Source of the DNA: Microcaldota archaeon | GTDB taxonomy: Archaea > Micrarchaeota > Micrarchaeia > Micrarchaeales > Micrarchaeaceae | Length of the DNA: 40,663 nucleotides | NCBI GenBank assembly: GCA_021801905.1 | Contig: JAKABJ010000003.1 | Coordinates: forward strand, 1 to 40,663 | Reading direction: 5' to 3' | Shown: positions 26,638-36,443 of the stretch, piece after piece | Layout of the letters: each line of letters opens with the position of its first letter | How positions within the stretch are numbered: position 1 is the stretch's first letter | Made by a program: the position numbers and the translations under genes | The notes under the pieces: model-generated | Told to the model about the DNA's origin: nothing | The model's database searches: none | The model's input: only the letters and a program-made list of their open reading frames with translations

Positions 26638-27457
26638 CCCTTCTTATAAACAAGTCATCAAGCGTAACTGGTTTTATTATGTCCTCTTTACCTACAAAAG
26701 AGTTCGCCTCCGCCTTTTTTACATAAGATATCCAAGTATTCCCTACTTTATACGATTTATGCCTCTTCTTCTGGCTCTCAATCCTAACCAACCCTGAGAA
26801 CGGCTTAAGCAGCTGTTTAACATTCCCCTGCGCTATGATCTTCCCGGATTCTATCATAAGTACATCATCAGACAGGGCCTGCGCCTCCTCCATATAATGC
26901 GTAGTCAAGATTACCTGGCCCTTAATCGCTTTTATCGCAGCCCATACTTCCACCCTGGAGAAAGGGTCAAGGCCTGTAGTTGGCTCATCCAGGAATACCA
27001 CTTCTGCATCTGCGGCGATCGCCATTGCTACAAAGACCTTCCTTTTCATACCTCCAGAAAGTTCATATGCCAATTTATTGCGCGCATCCCAGAGCCCCAC
27101 CTTTTTCAAAGCATCTTCAGCCGCCTTTTTAGATTCATGCAGCCAAACCCCTCGCGCTGAAAGATAGAGCCTTACCGCATCAAATGGCGTAATATAATCG
27201 ATTGGTTTTGCTTCTTGCGGTATGCTAACCGCAATTTTCCTGACTTGATTTGGATTTTCAACCACATCTATTCCATTAACAAAAGCGCTGCCTGAGGTTG
27301 GGGCAAGCTGCGTTGAAAGTATCTTGATGAGAGTTGTTTTTCCAGCCCCGTTTCTGCCTATAACCGATGTTATTTTTTTATCCAGCTTAAAGCTCACGTT
27401 CTTAAGGGCAATCGTCTTGTCGCTGTATCTTTTTGTAAGCTTATTTACCTTAATCAT
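26618..27457 (-). CDS. ABC transporter ATP-binding protein
   Basis: GRNGAGKTTLIK, YELSGGMKRKVFVAMAIA, VVFLDEPTTGLDP. Confidence 0.93.
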   Translation of the reverse strand: MIKVNKLTKRYSDKTIALKNVSFKLDKKITSVIGRNGAGKTTLIKILSTQLAPTSGSAFVNGIDVVENPNQVRKIAVSIPQEAKPIDYITPFDAVRLYLSARGVWLHESKKAAEDALKKVGLWDARNKLAYELSGGMKRKVFVAMAIAADAEVVFLDEPTTGLDPFSRVEVWAAIKAIKGQVILTTHYMEEAQALSDDVLMIESGKIIAQGNVKQLLKPFSGLVRIESQKKRHKSYKVGNTWISYVKKAEANSFVGKEDIIKPVTLDDLFIRRGVNLES

Positions 27458-27616
27458 GTTCTACACTATATTTTTACTTTTATGTGGCAGCCTCACACCA
27501 ACAAAAGTGTGGGACTCAAAGCTCTCTTTTTTAAATTTTTTATTTGGTTTTGCATTTTTACGCTTTACTTAGTAACCTGCCATTAAATGTGGTAAATTCT
27601 GTTGGAGAATTGCTTA

Positions 27617-28195
27617 TCAAGAAAGGCCGTTAATGATCTCCGCAGTCTTCCTAATCCTTCCTATTCTTTTGAATGCAATATCCAGGGCCGCGTTGTGCAT
27701 CTCAGCTGACATAGATGACATTGCATCTTCTGCAAATATCTGCTGGAAGCCATATTCGTATGCAAACCTAGCAGTACTCTCAACTCCGTGGTTTGTTGAT
27801 ATTCCGCACAGCACAATGGTATCAATACCGCGCCTTCGAAGCTGCAGTTCCAAATCCGTGCCGTAAAACGCACCCCACTGCTTTTTGGTTATTATTATGT
27901 CCCCCTCTTTCGGACCTATTTGAGGTACGAAATCAGCCCAATCCTTTGGCATGGCGGTCTGCGTCCCCCATCCCTGATCGTCAGCAATAACATTGAGTCT
28001 ATCGGCACCATTGGGCATCACATGCACCAAAAAAACAGGCATTCCTTTCTGCCTGAATGCATCCGCAAGTTTTGCTGCGTTTCCTATTACCTCATCCAAA
28101 GCATGCGGGGCAAGTGCCCTTCCGAAAGATGCTATGCCTTTCTGCAAGTCTATTATAACCAGCCCTGTCTTTTTGTTATCTATTTTTAGTTCCAT
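27617..28195 (-). CDS. isochorismatase family cysteine hydrolase
   Basis: GLVIIDLQKGI, ITKKQWGAFYGTDLELQLRRRGIDTIVLCGISTNHGVESTARFAYEYGF. Confidence 0.9.
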   Translation of the reverse strand: MELKIDNKKTGLVIIDLQKGIASFGRALAPHALDEVIGNAAKLADAFRQKGMPVFLVHVMPNGADRLNVIADDQGWGTQTAMPKDWADFVPQIGPKEGDIIITKKQWGAFYGTDLELQLRRRGIDTIVLCGISTNHGVESTARFAYEYGFQQIFAEDAMSSMSAEMHNAALDIAFKRIGRIRKTAEIINGLS

Positions 28196-28483
28196 TAAAT
28201 TACCTACAAATATGCTACGCTAACTCTCTGTAGAGTTCTATATTCTATTGCTCTGCCCATCAGCCCAGAGAATTTTTCATCGGAACCTTTGTAATTCTCG
28301 ATTCTCTTGTTTATTATATTGAAAGATATTTATTATAAACTCTTCCCAGGTAATTATGGGTATCTCACAATGCTTCTTTATCATCGCAGTAAATTGTAGT
28401 TAAAAGAGTCTTACGAATTTCTGAGCAAAGCGATGCAACCCCGTCTATTAAATACCTTTATGGAATATTATTAATGTGGTATC

Positions 28484-28867
28484 TTGACCAGATACACAAA
28501 AGGCGCCAGAAGCGAAAGGGAACTCTTGTCATTGCTCTATGCTAAAGGATACTCTGTAGTGAGGTCAGCCGGCAGCGGAGTAAACTCCATAAGCCCGGAC
28601 ATAATTGCGATAAAGGATGGGAAGGGGCTTGCTTTCGAATGCAAAGCATGGAATAGCACAAGCATATCAATAGACCCTGAGAAATATCAATCATTATTTA
28701 CATGGATGACAAATACGAAGATGGACACTTTCATAGCATGGAGGATGAATGGTGAAGGATGGTTTTTCATAAAGCTGGCAGAGATGCCAAAAGCTGAAAA
28801 GAACTATACCATAACAATGAAAGATGCAAAAAGGCTTGACAGGCGGATAGACGAGATCATAAAATAG
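28484..28867 (+). CDS. hjc: Holliday junction resolvase Hjc
   Basis: KGARSERELLSLLYAKGYSVVRSAGSG...SPDIIAIKDGKGLAFECKAW; TTG start. Confidence 0.88.
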   Translation: MTRYTKGARSERELLSLLYAKGYSVVRSAGSGVNSISPDIIAIKDGKGLAFECKAWNSTSISIDPEKYQSLFTWMTNTKMDTFIAWRMNGEGWFFIKLAEMPKAEKNYTITMKDAKRLDRRIDEIIK

Positions 28868-29078
28868 CATAAAGCGACGACTGCCGATTTAACAGATAAG
28901 GTATATATAGCTTTTCAGCAAATAATAGGTAACTAAGAGTTTAGGATTGGAAGTGTTATTAATGTTAAATAATTATAGATTGCGTCACATAGTGTTTCAC
29001 AGAGATACGCGCAGCGTAGCAGAACTTTCATAAACAAGCAATATCTTCTCCTGAACTTTTAGCCATAGAGTGATAAAT

Positions 29079-30494
29079 ATGGCAAAGTCATACATAGACA
29101 TAGTAAAATACATGGTAGAGGCAAGGTTTGAGATTTCAGGCTCTGTTGAAAAGCCTGACATAATAGGGGCGATATTCGGGCAGACAGAAGGGCTTCTTGG
29201 AGGGGATCTTGATCTTAGGGAGCTCCAGAAGAATGGAAAAATAGGCAGGATAGAGATTGACAGCTCTACCTCTGGAAATAAAACATTTGGAAAGGTGTTT
29301 CTTCCATCATCATTGCCAAGGGTAGAAACATGCATATTGGCTGCCGCCATAGAATCTGTAGACAGGGTGGGGCCGTTTGAGACAAATATGAAGATAATGA
29401 AGATAGAGGATACAAGAAGCGAAAAGAGGAAGAAAATAATAACAAGGGCAAAAGAGCTGGTTAAAAACCTGCTCACCACAGAAATACCCGACAGCAGGGA
29501 GATAAGCGATCTTGTTGAGGCAGATGTAAAATCAAGCACCGTAGGAACATATGGCGCAGAAGCATTGCCTGCAGGCCCTGATATAGACAAAGAAGAGAAT
29601 GTAATCCTGGTTGAAGGCAGGGCTGACGTTATAAACCTTCTAAGGAACGACATAGCAAACTGCATAGCCGTAGGAGGCGCAGCTGGCACCATTCCCCATA
29701 CGATAATAAACCTCTGTTCAGCAAAGGAGGCTACCTTGTTCGTGGACGGCGACAGGGGAGGGGACATGATCATAAAGAACATAACCAGCATGGCTGACGT
29801 AGATTTCATAGCAAAAGCACCTGACGGGAAAGAGGTGGAGGAGCTAACAAGAAAAGAGATAATAAAGTCATTGAGGGCCAGGGTTCCAACCGAGCAAATC
29901 TTGGCCATGAACAAGCAGAGGCAGGACAAGTATGAAGCATCGCATAGCAGGCACATGCAGCAGAGATTTACCCACAGGCCTCAGCAAGACGAGCAAGTAA
30001 AAGAGGTACTCAGCCCGTCTCAAATAACCTCCAACCTTCAAAAGGGGAGAGGAAATGATATCGAAGCCGAGCAGCCCCAGCAGTTCCAGGAGACTGCAAA
30101 CTCCCGCCCAAACCTGGGAATAAAAGACATAAACGACATGCGCGATGAGAACGAGGGCATCGATGCGATACCAAGCATAGAAATGCAATCCGGAGAGGCA
30201 AGACAAGCCATTGAAAATAAAAAATACACAGAATCACTTTCTGAGCTTCACAACACTTTAAGGGGAAGGCTCTACTCCCATGATGGTTCACTCTTGGAAG
30301 AAGTGCCTATACGGGAGCTGATACAGAGAGTGCAATCCGCCCAGGGGGTCTCTGCGGTGGTTTTTGACGGGATAATAACGCAGAGGCTTGTAGATATAGC
30401 GCATGCGAAAGGCGTGAAGGAGCTATACGGGATAAAAGCCAGCCAAGTTACTAGAAAGTACCCAGAGATGGAGATACACACCTCAGAAAAATAG
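29079..30494 (+). CDS. dnaG: archaeal DnaG-like primase
   Basis: KYMVEARFEISGSVEKPDIIGAIFGQTEGLLG; Toprim VILVEGRADVINLLRNDIANCIAVGG and TLFVDGDRGGDMI. Confidence 0.93.
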   Translation: MAKSYIDIVKYMVEARFEISGSVEKPDIIGAIFGQTEGLLGGDLDLRELQKNGKIGRIEIDSSTSGNKTFGKVFLPSSLPRVETCILAAAIESVDRVGPFETNMKIMKIEDTRSEKRKKIITRAKELVKNLLTTEIPDSREISDLVEADVKSSTVGTYGAEALPAGPDIDKEENVILVEGRADVINLLRNDIANCIAVGGAAGTIPHTIINLCSAKEATLFVDGDRGGDMIIKNITSMADVDFIAKAPDGKEVEELTRKEIIKSLRARVPTEQILAMNKQRQDKYEASHSRHMQQRFTHRPQQDEQVKEVLSPSQITSNLQKGRGNDIEAEQPQQFQETANSRPNLGIKDINDMRDENEGIDAIPSIEMQSGEARQAIENKKYTESLSELHNTLRGRLYSHDGSLLEEVPIRELIQRVQSAQGVSAVVFDGIITQRLVDIAHAKGVKELYGIKASQVTRKYPEMEIHTSEK

Positions 30495-30596
30495 GCCCAG
30501 ACGAATGCGGCGGACCACGCAACAAAAATTTTATGATGAGGTTCGCGCATTCATAAAGCGTGTAATTTTGGCGCCTGATAAAAACTTATTTTAGAA

Positions 30597-30648
30597 GCCT
30601 TTTTATATGCTAATATAGTTTAAATTTAAAATAGTTTAATTTAAATAG
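30597..30648 (+). promoter_or_regulatory. promoter plus tandem operator-like repeats upstream of PadR gene
   Basis: AAGCCTTTTTATA, then ATAGTTTAAATTTAAA / ATAGTTTAATTTAAAT directly adjacent 16-bp repeats (30615-30646). Confidence 0.5.
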
Positions 30649-30676
30649 TGTTTTTTTGCAAGATCCACATGACTTT

Positions 30677-30997
30677 ATGACAAAGGAAATGCGCCGCACA
30701 ATATTGAAGATTAGGATACTTATGAGAATAAAGAAAAAGAAAACCTATGCATACGCGATATTAAAGGAGTTTGGAGTAGGAAGCTTTGCAAGTTTCATAG
30801 GGCCAAAAATAAAGAACGACATATACAACTCCCTCTCTGCGCTAGAAAAATCCGGATACATAAAGCATTCTGTAAAAGTTACCAGTACTGGAATCAAAAA
30901 ATATTACAGCATAACCAGCAAGGGAATAAAGGCATCCAAGACCCTGAAGAAGGCTTTTGAGGAGTCTATGGAATATGCAATGAAAATATTGGGGTAG
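30677..30997 (+). CDS. PadR-like winged-helix regulator
   Basis: RILMRIKKKKTYAYAILKEFGVGSFASFIGPKIKNDIYNSLSALEKSGYIKHSVKVTSTGIKKYYSITSKG; TTG start at 30656 is an alternative. Confidence 0.8.
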   Translation: MTKEMRRTILKIRILMRIKKKKTYAYAILKEFGVGSFASFIGPKIKNDIYNSLSALEKSGYIKHSVKVTSTGIKKYYSITSKGIKASKTLKKAFEESMEYAMKILG

Positions 30998-31001
30998 AAG
31001 A

Positions 31002-31991
31002 ATGGCTGATGTAATAAGAGTAGAAAACTTGGTCAAGAGATTCGGAGACTTTACCGCAGTTAACGGAATCAACATAAGTGTCAAAGAGGGGGAGATATTC
31101 GGGCTTTTAGGGCCGAATGGAGCTGGAAAAACAACAACAATAAACATGCTCCTCACCCTCCTTACTCCCACTTCTGGTAAGATCATAGTCGCAGGAATGG
31201 ACCTTGCAAAAGAGCACGCAAAAGCAAAAAGGCTTATGGGGCTAATGACACAGGAAACTGTTGTCGAAGCCGATTTGACAGCAAGGGAAAACCTTGATAT
31301 CTTTGCAAGGCTTTATCACATACCTCCGGCAAAAGCGAAAAAAAAGATAGAGGAGGCATTGGAAGAGGCTGACCTTGTGAAATTTGCTGATGCAAAATCT
31401 GGCACTCTTTCAGGAGGAATGCAGAGAAGGCTCGGCCTTGTAAAAGCGATGCTTCAGGAGCCTAAAATACTTGTCCTGGACGAGCCCACAACCGGCTTGG
31501 ACGTGCAGAACAGGTCTTCCATGTGGGCAAGGATAAAGCAGCTTAACTCTAACGGAACTACGATAATACTTACAACTCAGTATCTTGAGGAGGCAGACCA
31601 GTTGTGCGACAGGCTCGCGATAATAGACCATGGAAAAGTAATCGCGCTAGGCACTCCTTCAGAAATAAAAAGGATAGTAGGAAAAGGAAGGATACTTGAA
31701 ATTATAACAGGGCAGAACGAGACGCAAAAGGTTGCAATGCTGCTTAAATCCAAATTCGGCCTAGCCCCTGAAATAAAAGGAGACAGGGTTACTGCAGTGC
31801 TTGAAAACGGCAAAGAGGCGGACTTTACAAAAATATCTGCCAATATAGATAAGGAGAAGTTAACCGTAATCTCTATAGGAATGCACCTTCCAACACTTGA
31901 TGATGTTTTCATAAAGCTAACAGGCGCAGGTCTGCGCGACAGTTCTGGAGACATGAAGGGGGGCAGGGGATCGCTGGGTGTTCATAGATGA
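31002..31991 (+). CDS. ABC transporter ATP-binding protein (drug-resistance type)
   Basis: GPNGAGKTTTINML, GTLSGGMQRRLGLVKAM, ILVLDEPTTGLDVQNR. Confidence 0.94.
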   Translation: MADVIRVENLVKRFGDFTAVNGINISVKEGEIFGLLGPNGAGKTTTINMLLTLLTPTSGKIIVAGMDLAKEHAKAKRLMGLMTQETVVEADLTARENLDIFARLYHIPPAKAKKKIEEALEEADLVKFADAKSGTLSGGMQRRLGLVKAMLQEPKILVLDEPTTGLDVQNRSSMWARIKQLNSNGTTIILTTQYLEEADQLCDRLAIIDHGKVIALGTPSEIKRIVGKGRILEIITGQNETQKVAMLLKSKFGLAPEIKGDRVTAVLENGKEADFTKISANIDKEKLTVISIGMHLPTLDDVFIKLTGAGLRDSSGDMKGGRGSLGVHR

Positions 31992-33118
31992 GTTTAATAG
32001 AAGATTCATTGACAATCTGCATGAGAGAGATCCTTATATTCAAGGCCAACCTCCGCACAAACTTTTTAAGGACCGCAATCTTTCCATTAGTCATACTCAT
32101 CTTCTTCAGCTTCCTTGGAGCTTCCATAAACAACATACCCGTTGCTGTTGTAAACTACGCAAATAATCAGCAGGCGCAAGAGTTTATAGCATCCCTCAGC
32201 TCCCAAAATATAATAAACGCCTATACATACTCAAGCCAGGCCCAAGCCCTAAGCGCCCTTTCAGCAGGGCATGTCAATTTTGTGCTCGTCATAATGCCAA
32301 ACTTTCCAAATTCCGGCACAAGCCCTACAGTGCAGGTCTATTATGATAATGTCCAATACAGCGTTACAGCGTCAATCCTGCCTGTGATCCAGCAGGATGC
32401 CATAAGGTTTACTAATCCCGGAAACTTCCAGGCGCAAGAATACCTGCCTTCTTCAGCATCCGGAGCAGCAACCCCTTACGTGTCTACTCCAGTTACCGGA
32501 GCAAACGGGAACTATGAAGACTTCCTTTTTTCAGGAGTAATCGGGATGATAATAGTTTTCGGGGCAATATTCAGCGGCGGAATTGCAATAATAACCGATA
32601 GGCTTGGCGGGAACATAAAGTCATTTTTGATAACTCCTATAAACAAATCTGCGATACTCCTCGGAAGGGTGATCTCGGGTGCGATTCAATCTGTATTCTC
32701 AGTAATAGTCGTTGTGATTATAGGGCTTATTCTCGGCTCTACAATAGCTATGGGATTAATCGGAATATTCTGGATAGTTATATTGGGAATGCTGCTTGCG
32801 ATATGCATGACCTCTATAGCTGCGATAGTTGCCTCAAGGATGAAGAATCTGCAAGCTTATACAATCTTCGGGCAAGCGATAGGTCTGCCTCTATGGTTTA
32901 TATCAGGAGGAATATTCCCCATAACTAGCTTCCCGCCAATATTGCAGGCAATTAGCGTGTTTGATCCCATGACATACGCGTTAAACGGATTCCGCTATGT
33001 GGTCCTGCAGGGCATCTATCCTGCAGCAAGCATAATTACAGATGTAAGCGTACTGGGCATCTTCTGCATAGTTACCACATTGATAAGCATACTGCTATTC
33101 AAAAGCACAATAGATTAA
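31988..33118 (+). CDS. ABC-2 type transporter permease
   Basis: ATGA overlap with the ATPase gene; N-terminal TM, extracellular loop, C-terminal TM bundle. Confidence 0.9.
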   Translation: MSLIEDSLTICMREILIFKANLRTNFLRTAIFPLVILIFFSFLGASINNIPVAVVNYANNQQAQEFIASLSSQNIINAYTYSSQAQALSALSAGHVNFVLVIMPNFPNSGTSPTVQVYYDNVQYSVTASILPVIQQDAIRFTNPGNFQAQEYLPSSASGAATPYVSTPVTGANGNYEDFLFSGVIGMIIVFGAIFSGGIAIITDRLGGNIKSFLITPINKSAILLGRVISGAIQSVFSVIVVVIIGLILGSTIAMGLIGIFWIVILGMLLAICMTSIAAIVASRMKNLQAYTIFGQAIGLPLWFISGGIFPITSFPPILQAISVFDPMTYALNGFRYVVLQGIYPAASIITDVSVLGIFCIVTTLISILLFKSTID

Positions 33119-33137
33119 GATAAAAATAGGTGAAATA

Positions 33138-34757
33138 ATGAAAGAAAACAAAAAATTGCTTGGATTGGCAATCATGGCGTCCCTGCTGTTTGCAGCAGGA
33201 ATTTTTCAGGCGCAGAGCATATCTGGCGCAAGCGATGCAACCTCTGCACTCTCCCTGATGAATTTAAAGGTCTCCCCTGCTCCTGTAGTTGCAGGAGACA
33301 ACATCACGGTCTCGTTCCAGCTCTTTAACTCATACAGCCAATCCTTAAGCCAAGTAAACCTCCAGCTTCAGGCAGAGAATCCAATAATAAACATATCCCC
33401 TAGCTACAGCTATTTGATAAATAACATAGGAACCGGGGAATACGGAGGTCTAAGCTATGATTATTTTACCTACAAGTTAAAGGTTCCATCAACGCTACAG
33501 TCGGGCGAGTATACTTTGGACGTAGTAGCCCAGTACCAGACTAGCGATGGCACTGGGAGCGGAACAGAGATAGCTGCGCAGTCTGTAATACCAATAAACA
33601 TATACGTATATGGAAAACCGCAGATATCGCTTAACATACTTCCATCATCGCAGATAATACCTGGGAAGGATTTTACAGCAGAGCTAACTGCAGTAAACTC
33701 AGGAACAGGCACAGCAAGGAATCTTACAATCCAGATACTTAACGGCACGTCATTCGCCCCAGATGGCCCAAGCGAATTCTCCATGGGTATATTGGCTCCT
33801 GGCGCATCAGCAAGCTCTACAGCATCGATATTCACATACAGGAACATAAGCGCAGGAGAGAATTTCCTTAATGCCAAGGTAACATATCTTACAGGAACAG
33901 GCAACACTGTAATCACCAGTGCTAATGTGCCTATAAACATACTTGTAAACGCACCGCAGATAGTGGCAAGCGTTGCAGGAGCAAACCCCCCGCAGCTGCT
34001 TCCAGGAGGCAATCAGACAGTAAGCGTTCTTATTCAAAACATAGGGACCGGCCTTGCTGAAAACCTGAGCATTAACTTTATCAACGGGAATTATGTGAGT
34101 GCGAGTGGAGCCGCATCCTACTTCTTCATAGGCACCCTGCCTGCAGGAGGGGAGGCCACAGAAGAGGTTTTCATAAGCGCAAACCGCAGTGCAAACCAAT
34201 CTACATACTCTCTGCCTGCAATTGCATCATACCAATACGAAAATTATAATGGAACCATAACCAAGAAAATATACGTGCCAATAAAGGTCCAGAACAGCGC
34301 TGTTTTCAATGTGACCTCTGTGAGCAGCCCTGTGCAACTTGGGGTAAATTACAAACCTGTTACTTTCAATGTCAAAAACATAGGGAACGAGGAAGCCACA
34401 AGCGTGACATTCAGCCTGCAGACCGTGTACCCTATAACCCCAACAACTCCAGACGCATATGTGCAGTCCCTTGCTCCGGGCCAGTCTGCAAACGTTACAT
34501 TCTATGTAAACGTGGACTCTAGCGGGAGCGGAGGTGAATATCCAGTTACCTTATACGAGCAGTGGAGACAGCCTGACGGCGCAACAAACCAGCAGTATTA
34601 TGGCTCAAACAACTATTTCATAAGCGTTTCTGGCGGAGGCGGAGGAGGAATATATGAAATCATCGCAGCAGCTGTTGTAATAATTGTGGCTGGGGCATTC
34701 GTCTACAAGAAAAGGATAAAGCCAAGAATGGAAGGAAAGAAGGCAAGAAAGGCATAA
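33138..34757 (+). CDS. exported CARDB-like/NPCBM-type repeat protein with C-terminal TM anchor
   Basis: Signal peptide; repeated VxxxxxNxGTxxAxNLxIxxxNG units; C-terminal IYEIIAAAVVIIVAGAFVYKKRIKPR. Confidence 0.8.
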   Translation: MKENKKLLGLAIMASLLFAAGIFQAQSISGASDATSALSLMNLKVSPAPVVAGDNITVSFQLFNSYSQSLSQVNLQLQAENPIINISPSYSYLINNIGTGEYGGLSYDYFTYKLKVPSTLQSGEYTLDVVAQYQTSDGTGSGTEIAAQSVIPINIYVYGKPQISLNILPSSQIIPGKDFTAELTAVNSGTGTARNLTIQILNGTSFAPDGPSEFSMGILAPGASASSTASIFTYRNISAGENFLNAKVTYLTGTGNTVITSANVPINILVNAPQIVASVAGANPPQLLPGGNQTVSVLIQNIGTGLAENLSINFINGNYVSASGAASYFFIGTLPAGGEATEEVFISANRSANQSTYSLPAIASYQYENYNGTITKKIYVPIKVQNSAVFNVTSVSSPVQLGVNYKPVTFNVKNIGNEEATSVTFSLQTVYPITPTTPDAYVQSLAPGQSANVTFYVNVDSSGSGGEYPVTLYEQWRQPDGATNQQYYGSNNYFISVSGGGGGGIYEIIAAAVVIIVAGAFVYKKRIKPRMEGKKARKA

Positions 34758-34763
34758 ATTCAA

Positions 34764-35660
34764 TTGAGTAGAGAGATATGTGATAAAATGGGACTGCTCT
34801 ACGAAAAGCTGATAGATGCAGCAATGCGCAGGTATGGCGTGCCCCAGTGGATAAAGCCCTACATATACAAATACGCAAAAAACAGCAATGTGGCTACGAT
34901 AAAACAGGCAATAGGGTTTATAAACGTAAGAAGGAGAAAGGGAGAGCTTACAAAGAAGCATGTCATACTTCCAAACGGTACAAAGTTCGATATAGACGCG
35001 GTTCTGCACATGCTCAATCAGTTCTACTATGGCATAAGCAGCACAGGCGAGATAGCAAGAAAATGGTCTGCAGACGCTTCAACTACCCTGATCCCAGAGC
35101 TTGCATCGCAATTCAGGGAAATAGCGAGTGCAAGGCAGAAACACGCGAAAGCGTTAAGGAATATGATTGAAGGCCTTGGGGGAAAAATATGCGCGCCAAC
35201 TGCACAGATAAAAAAAGTTTTTGACAGGGTGGATCTTATAGAAGAGCCAATAAAGAGGGCCCTTGCTCTAGAAATAATAATCAGGGACGCGTATTCGAGG
35301 CCGTTTGGATTTATTTTTTACAAAGTTTTTTATCCTGTTTCTCCAGAGTTCATGAGGTCTTTGGGCAAAGTGTTCTCGATAAAATCTTCAAACGATGTAT
35401 GGATAGAGAGATTCATATCCGAGAGGTTAAGGCGCGGGGAGATCACTGCAGAAGAGATAATGGACCTGTCAACAGACCTTCTCCGGCTAATATACATATC
35501 AATAGAGTCGGAAATATATCTCGCAAAAAGGGCTGGGATCGAACCTGAGGCACAGCTTCTCCGTGACATCTCCATCGCATATCCTCTGCATACGATTCAG
35601 GGAATGGGCGTGGGTATAGACATAAACGAGGAAGTGAAAAAGATAGTAAATAAGAAATAA
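34764..35660 (+). CDS. hypothetical helical protein, possibly ferritin-like
   Basis: 298 aa; EIARKWSADASTTLIPELASQFREIASARQKHAKALRNMIEGLGGK resembles ferritin-like helices. Confidence 0.7.
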   Translation: MSREICDKMGLLYEKLIDAAMRRYGVPQWIKPYIYKYAKNSNVATIKQAIGFINVRRRKGELTKKHVILPNGTKFDIDAVLHMLNQFYYGISSTGEIARKWSADASTTLIPELASQFREIASARQKHAKALRNMIEGLGGKICAPTAQIKKVFDRVDLIEEPIKRALALEIIIRDAYSRPFGFIFYKVFYPVSPEFMRSLGKVFSIKSSNDVWIERFISERLRRGEITAEEIMDLSTDLLRLIYISIESEIYLAKRAGIEPEAQLLRDISIAYPLHTIQGMGVGIDINEEVKKIVNKK

Positions 35661-35752
35661 TGCAAATCTTTTTATAGTCAAGGCAGCAATAAGTATCAAG
35701 CAATTTAACTATAGATTCTATTCAGACCAATTAACAATAGCAAGGTGTAAAA

Positions 35753-36385
35753 ATGGCATCAGAGCAAAATCTCGGCATGGAAGAGGCGCAGGAAAGCAAT
35801 ACAGTATACATAGGCAAAAAGCCGCTTATGAATTATGTTCTTGCAGTGGTTACGCAGCTTAACATGAATAAAAGCCCTGTAGTGATAAAGGCAAGGGGGA
35901 AATCAATATCAAAAGCTGTTGACGTGGCTGATATAGTCAGGAAGAGATTCGTTACAAATGTGAAAGACCCTAGCGATAAGTTCATAGTGATTGGATCGGA
36001 AGAGTTGACCAACGAGGATGGTACAAAATCAAAAGTTAGCTTCATACAGATAAATGCAACAAATTCAGCAGCTCCGCAGCATTCAGATCCTGCAAATGCG
36101 AAGAGCGAGGATAGGACTATATACATAGGCAAAAAGCCTACCATGAATTATGTTCTTGCTGTTGTTACACAGATAAATTCAGGTCTCTCAAATGTGATAA
36201 TAAAGGCAAGGGGCAATGCAATATCAAAAGCTGTTGACGTAATTGAAATAGCAAGGAGCAGGTTTATACCAGGGCTTAAGGACCCCAGCGGCGATACTAT
36301 CCAGATAAAATCCGAGGAAGTTGCAAACGAGGACGGAACCAAATCGAAAGTAAGCTCTGTGAGGATACAGATATCCAAAGCCTGA
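35753..36385 (+). CDS. tandem two-domain Alba-family DNA/RNA-binding protein
   Basis: Two copies of YIGKKPxMNYVLAVVTQxN...VxIKARGxxISKAVDVxxIxRxRF...EDGTKSKVS. Confidence 0.93.
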   Translation: MASEQNLGMEEAQESNTVYIGKKPLMNYVLAVVTQLNMNKSPVVIKARGKSISKAVDVADIVRKRFVTNVKDPSDKFIVIGSEELTNEDGTKSKVSFIQINATNSAAPQHSDPANAKSEDRTIYIGKKPTMNYVLAVVTQINSGLSNVIIKARGNAISKAVDVIEIARSRFIPGLKDPSGDTIQIKSEEVANEDGTKSKVSSVRIQISKA

Positions 36386-36443
36386 CTTAGGATAGCTATA
36401 TATTTATTATCTGCCTCTAGATATCTGCCCGGTGTTAATTGTG

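Noticed and set aside
28959-29030. 23-codon ORF MLNNYRLRHIVFHRDTRSVAELS upstream of dnaG
   Set aside because: No SD and no other support; likely chance
28997-29956. 319-aa minus-strand ORF
   Set aside because: Antisense to dnaG, low-complexity Ser/Phe-rich shadow of the real coding strand
33470-34199. Minus-strand ORFs of 180 and 130 aa
   Set aside because: Antisense to the CARDB-like gene with no independent signals
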